From assembly GCF_001894825.1 (NCBI RefSeq), contig NZ_BCWY01000083.1:1-41736 (forward strand): a stretch of DNA of 41,736 nucleotides. Direction: 5' to 3'. The position numbers were made by a program, and so were the translations under genes. The stretch's first letter is position 1, and every line of letters begins with the position of its first letter. The notes under the pieces were generated by a model. It had not been told where the DNA came from. It searched no databases and saw nothing but the letters and a program-made list of their open reading frames with translations. Below, in pieces: positions 1 through 8,113 of this stretch. This stretch comes from Rhodococcus jostii NBRC 16295. Lineage in GTDB: Bacteria; Actinomycetota; Actinomycetes; Mycobacteriales; Mycobacteriaceae.

Positions 1-1014
1 CGCGACGATCTGCGCGGGCCCGTCGAGAGGCAGGTCCCCGGGGTGCGGGTCCGCGACGGCGGCGTCCAGCACGGACAGTATGCGGCGCGACGCGATCCGC
101 GCCCGGGTCAGCGCGACCGCCGCCGCGGGCAGCGCTGCCGTGGCCTCGAACGCGGACAGTGGCAGGAGCACGAGGATGCCCAGGGCCATCGGGCTCATGG
201 TCCCCGACGAGTACAGGTCCATGCCGATGAGCAGCGACGCGATCACGCTAGCTCCCACCGCGAGCGGGGTGGCGGCGTCGGCGAAGGCGCTGGGTGCGGC
301 GGCACGGTCGGTGGCCGTGACCACGGCGCGTTCGGCGTCGGCGGCCCGCGACACGGTCCGGTCGAGGCGGCCCGCGACGCGGAGTTCCGCAGCATGATCG
401 AGGGCGGTGACGGCGTCCTCACTGAACTGGGCGCGTGCGTCGGCGCCGGACGTCTCGGCGGTGCGGGCGGCCCGCGCGGACAGCCAGGGCGCCGCGACCC
501 CCGACACCGCGAGCGCCACGGCGAGGACGAGTGCCGATGCGGGTGTGATCACCGCGAGGATGCCGACGGCGACGACGGCCAGGACGACGGACACGGCGAT
601 GGGAACGAGCGCGCGCACCACGACGTCGCCGAGGGTGTCGACGTCGGCGCCGGTGCGGGCGAGCAGTTCGCCGCGCCGCAGTCCGGCCGCGGCGGCGGGG
701 TCTCCGTCGGCGAGCCGCTGGTACAGCTGGGTGCGGGCGGACGTTGTTCCGCGGAGGGCGGTGTCGTGGGTGGCGAGCCGCTCGAGGTAGCGGAAGACGC
801 CGCGGGAGATGCCGAGCGCCCGTACCGCCACCACGGCCACGCTGAGGTCCAGGACAGGTGGCATCTGCCATGCCCTGGTGATCAACCACGCGGACAGCGC
901 CGCCAGCGCGAGCGCACTACCCAGCGTGGCGACGCCGGCCGCGACGGCGCGCAACACCCGTCCCGGCTGCAGGTCGAGCAGCGGCAGCGCCCGGATCAGC
1001 GGGTCACGCGACAT
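1..1014 (-). CDS. cydC: ABC transporter CydC subunit, 3' part beyond window (cysteine/glutathione exporter for cytochrome bd assembly)
   Basis: The 338 codons visible start with ATG at 1014 and stay open to base 1, so the gene is cut by the window edge. The product opens MSRDPLIRALPLLDLQPG and holds the hydrophobic membrane half of a type-I ABC exporter (helices around residues 20-50, 130-175 and 265-300). The ATP-binding half lies outside the window. CydC pairs with CydD to form the inner-membrane exporter of reduced thiols (cysteine, glutathione in E. coli) that assembly of heme-containing cytochrome bd requires. The start overlaps the cydD stop by 11 bases, which implies translational coupling. 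It is the last gene of cydABDC. The call rests on position and the exporter fold; a CydC-specific motif cannot be checked without the nucleotide-binding domain. Confidence 0.9.
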   Translation of the reverse strand, partial: MSRDPLIRALPLLDLQPGRVLRAVAAGVATLGSALALAALSAWLITRAWQMPPVLDLSVAVVAVRALGISRGVFRYLERLATHDTALRGTTSARTQLYQRLADGDPAAAAGLRRGELLARTGADVDTLGDVVVRALVPIAVSVVLAVVAVGILAVITPASALVLAVALAVSGVAAPWLSARAARTAETSGADARAQFSEDAVTALDHAAELRVAGRLDRTVSRAADAERAVVTATDRAAAPSAFADAATPLAVGASVIASLLIGMDLYSSGTMSPMALGILVLLPLSAFEATAALPAAAVALTRARIASRRILSVLDAAVADPHPGDLPLDGPAQIVA

Positions 1015-2716
1015 CGGCGGTCACCTCGATCACCCGATCGGCGGCCGCGAGCACCGTCGGACGGTGCCCGACCACCACGACCGTCCGGCCGGCGGCGGCG
1101 AGGCTCCGCAGGGAATCCAGCACGGTGCGCTCCGCGGCGTCGTCGAGGTGCGCGGTGGGTTCGTCGAGCACCAGCACGGGACGCCGGGTGGCGAGCACAC
1201 GGGTCAGGGCGAGCCGCTGCCGTTGACCGAGCGACAGTCCCGTTCCGCCGGATCCGACCCGCGTGTTCCAGCCCTCGGGGAGTTCGGCGAGGACCTCGTC
1301 GAAACCCGTGGCAGTGCAGGCATGTTCGAGGTCGACGACGTCTCCGGTCAGCCGGAGGTTCTCGTCGAGGGTGCCGGGAACGAGAACGGGGTGCTGCGGC
1401 AGCCACGCCACCTGCGCCCACCACGCGGACCGGTCGAGCGAGTCCACGGGTGCGCCGGCCACGCGCACGTTTCCACGCTCCGGTTCGAGGAGGCCGAGGA
1501 GTGCGTGCACCGCAGTCGTTTTCCCGGACCCGTTGGGTCCGGTCAGCACGGTCACCGCGCCGGGTTCGAGAGCACCGGTCAGTCCGCGCGGCGCCAGTCC
1601 GTGCCGGGACCGGACGTCCAGGCCGTCGAATTCGAGGCGCGCCCCGGCCGCGTCCACCACGACCGCGCCGACCGCGCCGTCCGCGTCGCCCGGGCGGTCG
1701 GTGTCGATGACGGCGAAGGCCCTGCTCGCGGCGGCCATTCCGTCCTCGGCGGCGTGGAATTGGGTTCCGACCATCCGCAGCGGGAGGTACACCTCGGGCG
1801 CGAGGATCAGTGCCACGATGCCCGCTTCGAGTTCCATCCCCCCGTACACCAGCCGAAGTCCGATGCTGACGGCGACGAGCGCGACGCACAGCGTGGCCAG
1901 CAGTTCCAGCACCATCGACGACAGGAACGCCACCCGCAGCGCCGACATGGTGGTGCGGCGGTGGGCGTCGCCGAGTTCACGTACCCGTGTCGCCGGACCC
2001 TGCTCGCGGCCGAGCGCGCGAAGTGTGGGCAGACCGGCCAGCAGGTCGAGGAGTTGCGAGGACAGGGTGGTCATCGCGGTCAGCGTCTTGGCGGCCTTGC
2101 CCCTGGTGAGCAGGCCGATGAGGATCATGAAGACCGGGATCAGCGGCAGCGTCACGAAGATGATGGCCGCGGACGTCAGATCCTGGAATGCGATGACCGC
2201 CAACGTCGCCGGGGTGAGCGTGGCCGCGAGCACCAGGGCGGGTAGATACCCGGTGAGGTACGGCACGAGTCCGTCGATGCCGCGGGTGAGTACGGTCGCG
2301 ACCTCGTCCCGGCGGGGATCGAGTTCCCGCGGCCGCATCCGCGTGGCGACATCGAGCACCTCCCCCTTCAGTTCCGCCACGACACGTGTCGCGGACCGGT
2401 GCGCGAAGCGGGACTGCAACCAGGTGCCGAGAACCCGGATCCCCACCGCGGCCGCGAGCACCACCAGTTCGGTGGACCACCGGCCGAGGTCGGTGGCGTC
2501 GTCGACGATCACCCCGCCGAGCACGCGGCCGATCATGAGCGCCGACACGATGACCATCGCGACGTTGACGATCGACAGCCCGACCGTGAGGACGAGATAT
2601 CCGCGGGCCGCCGCCGAGTACCGCCACAGACGCGGATCGACGGGACGCCGGGAAACGCGCTCCCCGCCCGGGCGTTCCTCGGCGGGGCGGGGTGCGTCGC
2701 CTACCGCTGTGCTCAT
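1004..2716 (-). CDS. cydD: ABC exporter subunit CydD
   Basis: This 570-residue half-transporter fuses a membrane domain (about residues 25-310) to an ATPase domain. Walker A (GPNGSGKTT) lies near residue 393, the signature LSLGQRQRLAL near 494, and Walker B VLVLDEPTAHLD near 514, so it looks active. With CydC it forms the thiol exporter needed for cytochrome bd maturation. The reading frame is open far upstream, but that stretch is antisense noise over cydB. The ATG at 2714-2716 overlaps the cydB stop as ATGA, the usual coupling in this operon. The gene order A-B-D-C on one strand matches other actinobacteria. The D versus C assignment comes from order. Confidence 0.93.
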   Translation of the reverse strand: MSTAVGDAPRPAEERPGGERVSRRPVDPRLWRYSAAARGYLVLTVGLSIVNVAMVIVSALMIGRVLGGVIVDDATDLGRWSTELVVLAAAVGIRVLGTWLQSRFAHRSATRVVAELKGEVLDVATRMRPRELDPRRDEVATVLTRGIDGLVPYLTGYLPALVLAATLTPATLAVIAFQDLTSAAIIFVTLPLIPVFMILIGLLTRGKAAKTLTAMTTLSSQLLDLLAGLPTLRALGREQGPATRVRELGDAHRRTTMSALRVAFLSSMVLELLATLCVALVAVSIGLRLVYGGMELEAGIVALILAPEVYLPLRMVGTQFHAAEDGMAAASRAFAVIDTDRPGDADGAVGAVVVDAAGARLEFDGLDVRSRHGLAPRGLTGALEPGAVTVLTGPNGSGKTTAVHALLGLLEPERGNVRVAGAPVDSLDRSAWWAQVAWLPQHPVLVPGTLDENLRLTGDVVDLEHACTATGFDEVLAELPEGWNTRVGSGGTGLSLGQRQRLALTRVLATRRPVLVLDEPTAHLDDAAERTVLDSLRSLAAAGRTVVVVGHRPTVLAAADRVIEVTADVA

Positions 2717-3750
2717 CTGCGCTCGAGCGGGAGACCGATCGACGGCGGGATGTGCTTGGTCGAGATCCGTTGACGGAACACCCAGTACGTCCAGCCCTGG
2801 TAGATCAGCACCACCGGGGTGAGGAATGCGGCGGCCCACGTCATCACCTTCAGCGTGTATGGACTCGACGACGCGTTCTCGATGGTCAGGTTGTAGGCGG
2901 CGTCCAGGGTGGACGGCATGACGTTGGGGAACAGCGAAACGAACAGCAGTGCCACCGTGGCGATGACGGCGATCGACGTGAGCAGGAACGCCCAGCCCTC
3001 CCGTTCGGCGCGGGTGAACGCGACCACCCCGAGGAGTGCGGCGGCGGCGATCGCGACGAGGATCCACGTCCAGCCCTTGCCGTGCGCCAACTGCGTCCAC
3101 AGCACGAACGCGCCGGCCACCGGAACCGCCGGGAGGGCCAGCCGGGACGCCAACTCGACTGCGTCCGTGCGCACTTCGTCGGCCGTCTTCAGGGCGAGGA
3201 ACACCGCACCGTGCAGAGCGAACACGAGCGCCGTCGTCAGACCGCCCAGCAGGGCATAGGGATTGAGGAGATCGAACAGGTTCGACGTGACCTGCTTGTC
3301 GGCGTCGATGTCGACGCCCCGCACGATGTTCGCGAACGCGACACCCCACAGCACCGCGGGCACCCAGGATCCGAAGACGATGCCCCAGTCGCACCGCCTG
3401 CGCCAGGTGTCGTCGTCGATCTTGCCGCGGTACTCGATGGCGCAGATCCGGACGATGAGTGCGACGAGGATGATCAGCAGCGGCAGGTAGAAGCCGGAGA
3501 ACAGGGTGGCGTACCACTCCGGGAACGCCGCGAACAGCGCGCCGCCGCCGGTGATGAGCCACACCTCGTTGCCGTCCCACACCGGGCCGATCGTGTTGAG
3601 CACCACCCGACGTCGCGTGTCCCCTTCGGGATCCTTGCGCCGCCCCAGAACCGGCATCAGCATGCCGACACCGAAATCGAATCCCTCGAGGACGAAGTAC
3701 CCGATGAAGAGCACCGCGATCAGGATGAACCACACTTCTTGAAGTCCCAT
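2713..3750 (-). CDS. cydB: Cytochrome bd ubiquinol/menaquinol oxidase subunit II
   Basis: This 345-residue integral membrane protein carries the family signature GPVWDGNEVWL at residues 55-65 and an early GFDFGVG at 23-29. CydB is the structural partner of CydA in the high-affinity terminal oxidase, which reduces O2 to water with electrons from menaquinol without pumping protons. Length and hydrophobic pattern (about eight to nine helices) fit the family. It starts 11 bases after cydA ends and its stop overlaps the cydD start, so all four genes are probably on one transcript. No disrupting change is seen. Confidence 0.96.
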   Translation of the reverse strand: MGLQEVWFILIAVLFIGYFVLEGFDFGVGMLMPVLGRRKDPEGDTRRRVVLNTIGPVWDGNEVWLITGGGALFAAFPEWYATLFSGFYLPLLIILVALIVRICAIEYRGKIDDDTWRRRCDWGIVFGSWVPAVLWGVAFANIVRGVDIDADKQVTSNLFDLLNPYALLGGLTTALVFALHGAVFLALKTADEVRTDAVELASRLALPAVPVAGAFVLWTQLAHGKGWTWILVAIAAAALLGVVAFTRAEREGWAFLLTSIAVIATVALLFVSLFPNVMPSTLDAAYNLTIENASSSPYTLKVMTWAAAFLTPVVLIYQGWTYWVFRQRISTKHIPPSIGLPLERR

Positions 3751-3761
3751 GACCGTCTCCC

Positions 3762-5258
3762 CTAGTACGCGAACGACAGTTGCTCGGGCCGGCCCGGTTC
3801 TTCGGGCTCGTCGTGGTCGTCACCCGGTGGATGCGCGTCGTGTTCGAGTGGTCCCTCGATCGTGTAGCGGCGGATCAGCGTGAACCACACGACGGCCAGC
3901 GCTCCGTAGACCACGGTGAACGTGATGAGCGAGACCCAGACGGTCCACGGGGAGTGATTCGAGACTCCTTGGTCGACAGTCAGTCTGATCATGTCCACAC
4001 CGGTGGGGTTGGGTGCCACGACCCACGGTTGGCGACCCATCTCGGTGAACACCCAGCCCGCGCTGTTCCCGAGGAACGGTGTCGGGATGACGAGGATCGA
4101 CAGCCAGCCGAACCACTTCTTGTCCGGGACGCGGCCACCACGGGTCATCCACAGGCCGACCACGGCGAGCAGCGCCGAACCGGCGGCCCAGCCGATCATC
4201 GCGCGGAACGTCCAGTAGGTGACGAACAGGTTGGGCTTGTAGTTGCCTGGACCGTACATCTCCTCGTAGCGGGCCTGGATCTCGGTGACGCCCTCGACGG
4301 TGGAGTCGAAGGTGCCGTCCGCGAGGAACGAGGTGAGCCCGGGGATCTTGATGAGCTGGGTGATGCTCTCGCAGTTGTTCTGGGTGCCGACGGTCAGGAT
4401 CGAGAAGTCGGCACCGGTTTCGGTGTGGCACAGTGATTCGGCGGACGCCATCTTCATGGGCTGCTGTTCGAACATCAGCTTGCCCTGGATGTCGCCGGTG
4501 ATGGCGAGTCCGATGCCGGAGGCCACCATGACCCACAGCGCGAGGACGGTGACCGGACGGAACATCGTCCGGGCGGTGTCCTCGTGCTTCTTCGCCACTT
4601 CGGGTTCGGTGGCTTCCTTCGCCTTGCGCATGCTGCGCACCATCCACCAGCCGCCGACACCTGCCACGAACGTTCCTGCGGTGAGGAACGCGCCGGCGAC
4701 GACGTGCGGGAAGGCGGCGAGGGCGGTGTTGTTGGTGAGCAGCGTCCAGATGCTGGTGAGTTCCGCGCGCCCGGTCTCGGGGTTGTACACGGCCCCGACC
4801 GGATGCTGCATGAACGAGTTGGCGGTGATGATGAAGTACGCGGATGCGTTCACGCCGATCGCCACGAGCCAGATGGTGGCGAGGTGGACGAGTTTCGGCA
4901 GTCGTCCCCAGCCGAAGATCCAGAGTCCGAGGAACGTCGACTCGAGGAAGAACGCGACCAGTCCCTCGAGCGCGAGGGGGGCGCCGAAGACGTCGCCGAC
5001 GAAGCGCGAGTACTCGCTCCAGTTCATCCCGAACTGGAATTCCTGCACGATGCCGGTGGCGACGCCGAGCGCGAAGTTGATCAGGAAGAGTTTTCCGAAG
5101 AACTTGGTGAGCCGATACCAGTGGTCCTTTCCGGTGACCACCCACATCGTCTGCATGACGGCGATCAGCGGGGCCAGACCGATCGTCAGCGGAACGAGGA
5201 TGAAGTGATAGACGGTGGTTATGCCGAACTGCCACCGGGAGACATCCAAGGCATCCAT
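3762..5258 (-). CDS. cydA: Cytochrome bd oxidase subunit I (heme-binding)
   Basis: CydA binds the three hemes and oxidises the quinol. Of the 498 residues, expected ligands are present: His18 (heme b595 position, YHFI), His185 and Met354 (heme b558 positions, FPHVVAG and FRAMIGW) and Glu98/Glu106 in the helix around 95-110. The quinol loop starts with GDIQGK at 255 and continues through QPMKMASAE near 266-274. GWVFTEMGRQPW at 401-412 is the conserved segment. The loop lacks the long enterobacterial insert, so this is the short-loop class typical of Gram-positives. The C-terminus is acidic and proline-rich. An SD (GGAG) lies five bases before the ATG. The promoter with a dyad lies at 5367-5395. 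The oxidase normally serves low-oxygen growth or bc1-aa3 inhibition. Confidence 0.97.
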   Translation of the reverse strand: MDALDVSRWQFGITTVYHFILVPLTIGLAPLIAVMQTMWVVTGKDHWYRLTKFFGKLFLINFALGVATGIVQEFQFGMNWSEYSRFVGDVFGAPLALEGLVAFFLESTFLGLWIFGWGRLPKLVHLATIWLVAIGVNASAYFIITANSFMQHPVGAVYNPETGRAELTSIWTLLTNNTALAAFPHVVAGAFLTAGTFVAGVGGWWMVRSMRKAKEATEPEVAKKHEDTARTMFRPVTVLALWVMVASGIGLAITGDIQGKLMFEQQPMKMASAESLCHTETGADFSILTVGTQNNCESITQLIKIPGLTSFLADGTFDSTVEGVTEIQARYEEMYGPGNYKPNLFVTYWTFRAMIGWAAGSALLAVVGLWMTRGGRVPDKKWFGWLSILVIPTPFLGNSAGWVFTEMGRQPWVVAPNPTGVDMIRLTVDQGVSNHSPWTVWVSLITFTVVYGALAVVWFTLIRRYTIEGPLEHDAHPPGDDHDEPEEPGRPEQLSFAY

Positions 5259-5367
5259 GGCTACTCCGAAACTGGGCCCGTAGGACAGGCTTCAGGGTCG
5301 GAGCGTGGGCTTCCGCCCGACCCTTGAAAACAACGTACTGCGGGGTCGTTTCTCCCGCAGGACTTTG

Positions 5368-5386
5368 CTACTACGAAATGTAGTAG
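5368..5386. promoter_or_regulatory. Operator-like dyad in the cydA promoter
   Basis: CTACTACGAAATGTAGTAG has seven-base perfect arms around five bases. It covers the spacer and -10 side of the cydA promoter, so a bound protein would block transcription. The TACTAC/GTAGTA arms resemble dyads I recall for BlaI/CopY-type winged-helix repressors, but no such regulator gene is in the window and the identity of the protein is inference. Confidence 0.55.
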
Positions 5387-5389
5387 ACC

Positions 5390-5395
5390 TGTCAA
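5390..5395 (-). promoter_or_regulatory. Probable -35 box of the cyd operon
   Basis: Read on the minus strand this is a perfect TTGACA. It overlaps the pabC stop codon, so the cyd promoter is embedded in the end of the upstream gene. A -10 is less clear: TAGTAG at a 16-base gap, or TAGCAA at 19 bases. Both fall within or at the edge of the dyad at 5368-5386. Confidence 0.5.
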
Positions 5396-6264
5396 GCGCC
5401 CGCGGACTCGGCCCCTGTCGTCTCGACCGCGAGCTCGACCAGCTCCACGATCTCGTCGGCGAGCGGCGCATCGGGCAGAGCGAGCCCGTCGATCTTGCGC
5501 ACGCGCGCGGCCATGGTGATGCTCGAGATGAGCCAAACACCTTCCGCCGTAATGAGATCCGCCGGACGAAGCGCGGCGTACTCGCAGCGGAAGCCCTTGC
5601 CGGCCGCCACCTCGTAGAGCGCCTGCTGCGTGGTTCCGGGCAGAATTCCGTGCTCCGGCGGCGGCGTGAGGAGCGTCTTCTCGCGGGCGATGACCACCGT
5701 GGAACGTGGCCCTTCCAACACATTGCCCTCACTACTGACGAAGATCACATCGTCGGCCCCGAACGTCGCCGCGTACCGCAGGGCCGCCATGTTCGTCGCA
5801 TACGACAAGGTCTTCGCCCCGAGCAGCTGCCACGGCGCGCTCGCCGACAGATCCACCGAATAGCCCCGGGCCAGTGTGAGTACCGACACGCCGTCGCGCC
5901 GCGCGTCCCGGATCCGCTCGGACACCGGCCCGACGGTGACGAAGGCCGTCGCCTCTCCCCCGGACTCCCGGCCGCGGCTGAGCACCAGGCGCATCGCGCC
6001 CTCGCGCTCGGACCCCCACTCCTCGACGGCCAACTCCAGCGCCAGCCGCCAGTCGTCCAGGTCCTGCGTGGGCAGACCGAGGGCGCGGGCCGACGCGACC
6101 AGACGAGTGAGGTGCGGCTCCACCTTCAGCGCGCGACCGCCGCGCACCAACAGCGTCTCGAAGACACCGTCGCCGCGCACCACCGCCAGATCGTCCGCGT
6201 GCAGCAGCGGAGCATCCGCGTCGCGCACCTCGTGGTCCAGTGTCACCAGCACTCGATCAGACAT
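5392..6264 (-). CDS. pabC: Aminodeoxychorismate lyase-like class IV aminotransferase (PabC type)
   Basis: The 290 residues form a fold-type IV PLP enzyme. RGDGVFETL at 30-38 and the probable PLP lysine Lys151 in GAKTLSYATNM match the PabC/BCAT/D-amino-acid transaminase family. PabC splits 4-amino-4-deoxychorismate to p-aminobenzoate and pyruvate for folate synthesis. I prefer this because the mycobacterial orthologue lies in the same purine-gene neighbourhood, but a branched-chain or D-amino-acid aminotransferase cannot be excluded from sequence alone. ATG at 6264 is chosen: the frame is open further upstream but the residues there are unlike the family, and TAGGCT lies seven bases before this ATG, fitting a leaderless mRNA. 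It diverges from ygfZ. Confidence 0.8.
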   Translation of the reverse strand: MSDRVLVTLDHEVRDADAPLLHADDLAVVRGDGVFETLLVRGGRALKVEPHLTRLVASARALGLPTQDLDDWRLALELAVEEWGSEREGAMRLVLSRGRESGGEATAFVTVGPVSERIRDARRDGVSVLTLARGYSVDLSASAPWQLLGAKTLSYATNMAALRYAATFGADDVIFVSSEGNVLEGPRSTVVIAREKTLLTPPPEHGILPGTTQQALYEVAAGKGFRCEYAALRPADLITAEGVWLISSITMAARVRKIDGLALPDAPLADEIVELVELAVETTGAESAGA

Positions 6265-6271
6265 GACACCC

Positions 6272-6277
6272 AGCCTA
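6272..6277 (-). promoter_or_regulatory. -10 box for a probably leaderless pabC transcript
   Basis: On the minus strand this reads TAGGCT, a TANNNT box. Seven bases separate it from the pabC ATG, so transcription would begin at about the A of the start codon. No Shine-Dalgarno sequence is seen. Confidence 0.4.
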
Positions 6278-6314
6278 TCGACCCTGCTGACCGCCACCTG
6301 TGGTCCATGGTCCC

Positions 6315-6320
6315 TAGACT
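6315..6320 (+). promoter_or_regulatory. -10 box for a probably leaderless ygfZ transcript
   Basis: TAGACT ends six bases before the GTG at 6327, placing the predicted transcription start at the start codon itself. No Shine-Dalgarno sequence lies between them. No convincing -35 is seen. Confidence 0.45.
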
Positions 6321-6326
6321 GGGTTC

Positions 6327-7448
6327 GTGGTCGACAAACTGCCCGTCTCACCCAGTCCACTCCTCACGGCCCCGGGCGCGGTTCCTGCGCCCGAAGGCTC
6401 TCCCGACGCCGGCGTCGCCTGGCATCACGGCGATCCACTCGGCGAACAACGCAGCGCCGAACGTTCCGCGGTGGTCGTCGACCGTTCCCACCGGTTCGTC
6501 ATCGCGATCAGCGGACCCGAACGACTCACCTGGCTGCACACCATCTCGAGCCAGCACGTCGCCGCGCTCCCTGACGGCGCGAGCGCCGAGAACCTCAGCC
6601 TCGACGTCAACGGCCGCGTCGAGCACCACTTCGTCCAGACCGACCTGGACGGCGTCACCTGGATCGACACCGAGGCCGACCGCGGACCCGACCTCCTGTC
6701 GTTCCTCACCAAAATGGTGTTCTGGTCCAAGGCCGAGCCCCGCGAGGGCAACGAGCTCGCCGTCCTCAGCGTGATCGGCCCCGACGCCGTGACTGTCCTC
6801 GACGCGGCCGGTGTCGTGGCACCGGCGGAGCCGTATGCCGCCGTCGCGGTGCCCGGGGGCGGGTTCGTCCGCCGCATGCCGTGGCCGAACGCCGACTCCT
6901 TCGACCTGCTGATCCCGCGGGAAGGACTCGCGACGTGGTGGGGCCGGCTCACCGCCGCCGGCGCCGCTCCCGCGGGAACGTGGGCGTTCGAGGCACTCCG
7001 AGTGGCCGCCGCACGGCCTCGGATCGGACTCGACACCGACGACCGCACCATCCCGCACGAGGTCCGCTGGATCGGCGGTCCCGCCGAGCACGGCGCGGTC
7101 CACCTGGAGAAGGGCTGCTATCGCGGCCAGGAGACGGTGGCCCGCGTCCACAATCTCGGCAAACCGCCCCGTCACCTCGTCCTGCTGCACCTCGACGGCA
7201 GTGCCGAGGGCCGGCCCGAACCGGGCGACCCGGTGACGGCGGGAGGCCGTGCGGTCGGACGGATCGGCACGGTGATCGACCATCACGAGCTCGGACCCAT
7301 CGCGCTGGCCCTCGTCAAACGGTCCATCCCCACCGACACCGAACTCGTGGCCGGCGGCTGCGCCGCGTCGATCGACCCCGACTCCGTGCCCGCGGACGAC
7401 ACGGTCCAGGCGGGCCGCGCGGCCGTCGACCGGCTCCGGGGACGATGA
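6327..7448 (+). CDS. ygfZ: Folate-binding protein YgfZ (Fe-S cluster repair/assembly)
   Basis: This 373-residue GcvT-like protein carries the YgfZ signature KGCYRGQE at 262-269, with its conserved Cys264, followed by TVARVHNLGKPPR. YgfZ/CAF17 proteins bind tetrahydrofolate and help maintain [4Fe-4S] enzymes. It faces pabC, so two folate-linked genes share a divergent promoter region of 62 bases. A GTG start at 6327 is supported by the -10 box six bases before it. The stop overlaps the ATG of the next gene as ATGA. Length is longer than the E. coli protein (about 326) mainly through a proline/alanine-rich N-terminus, as is usual in actinobacteria. Confidence 0.9.
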   Translation: MVDKLPVSPSPLLTAPGAVPAPEGSPDAGVAWHHGDPLGEQRSAERSAVVVDRSHRFVIAISGPERLTWLHTISSQHVAALPDGASAENLSLDVNGRVEHHFVQTDLDGVTWIDTEADRGPDLLSFLTKMVFWSKAEPREGNELAVLSVIGPDAVTVLDAAGVVAPAEPYAAVAVPGGGFVRRMPWPNADSFDLLIPREGLATWWGRLTAAGAAPAGTWAFEALRVAAARPRIGLDTDDRTIPHEVRWIGGPAEHGAVHLEKGCYRGQETVARVHNLGKPPRHLVLLHLDGSAEGRPEPGDPVTAGGRAVGRIGTVIDHHELGPIALALVKRSIPTDTELVAGGCAASIDPDSVPADDTVQAGRAAVDRLRGR

Positions 7449-8113
7449 GCGAGGCGACCGCGACGGCCGGCGAGGTGCTGGCCGTCTGCGTGCTGCACAC
7501 CGAGCGGGACAGCGGCACCCGGCGGGTCACCCGGACGGCGATCGACAAGCGGCCCGTCGACGGGCCCGTGCGCGTCACGACCGCCGGACTGGCCGGCGAC
7601 CACGTCTGCGACACCGAGTACCACGGCGGCCCGTTCAAGGCCGTCTACGCCTACCAGGAGGACGAGGCGCAGCGCTGGGCGTCGGAGCTCGGCCGCGAAC
7701 TGCCCCCGGGATGGTTCGGCGAGAACCTTCGCCTCGACGGGGTCGCCGCGACCGACGCCGTGATCGGCGAGCGCTGGCGGATCGGCACCACCGAACTGGA
7801 GGTGACAAGCCCCCGGACGCCGTGCGGCACGTTCGGCGTCTGGGCCGCCGAGCCCCGGTGGGTCAAACGGTTCTCCGAACGCGCCGACACCGGCGCGTAC
7901 CTGCGGGTGGTCACCGAGGGGTCGATCACCGCCGGCGACACCGTCCACCGCCTCCACGTACCCGGCCACGGCGTCACCGTGCGCGACCTGTTCACCGGCC
8001 GCGACCCGGAACGGTTCGTCGCACTGCTCGAACAGCAGGAGAACCTCTCTCCGACCGTCGCCGAGAAGGCCCGCCGACGGATCGCCGGACTGGAAGTGCA
8101 GGTCACGTATTGA
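7445..8113 (+). CDS. MOSC domain protein (YiiM-like)
   Basis: The 222-residue product is a stand-alone MOSC domain (molybdenum cofactor sulfurase C-terminal). Motifs include GLAGDHVCDTEYHGG near 48-62, FGENL at 91-95 and the conserved cysteine Cys127 in TSPRTPCGTFG. YiiM/YuaD proteins of this layout are linked to molybdenum-cofactor-dependent reduction of N-hydroxylated compounds, but the partner here is unknown. It starts inside the ygfZ stop (ATGA) and its own stop overlaps the TTG of the next gene, so the three genes must be co-transcribed and probably coupled. Co-occurrence with YgfZ may hint at a sulfur/iron-sulfur role; that is inference. Confidence 0.85.
   Translation: MSEATATAGEVLAVCVLHTERDSGTRRVTRTAIDKRPVDGPVRVTTAGLAGDHVCDTEYHGGPFKAVYAYQEDEAQRWASELGRELPPGWFGENLRLDGVAATDAVIGERWRIGTTELEVTSPRTPCGTFGVWAAEPRWVKRFSERADTGAYLRVVTEGSITAGDTVHRLHVPGHGVTVRDLFTGRDPERFVALLEQQENLSPTVAEKARRRIAGLEVQVTY

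Noticed and set aside
1004..3823. A single 939-codon minus-strand frame covering cydD and cydB
   Set aside because: The upstream half is out of frame with cydB and not protein-like; CydD begins at 2716 with an ATGA overlap.
5294..5324. Eight-pair hairpin AGGGTCGG/CCGACCCT in the cydA leader
   Set aside because: The stem is short with a 15-base loop and no T-run; it is too weak to call as a terminator or attenuator.
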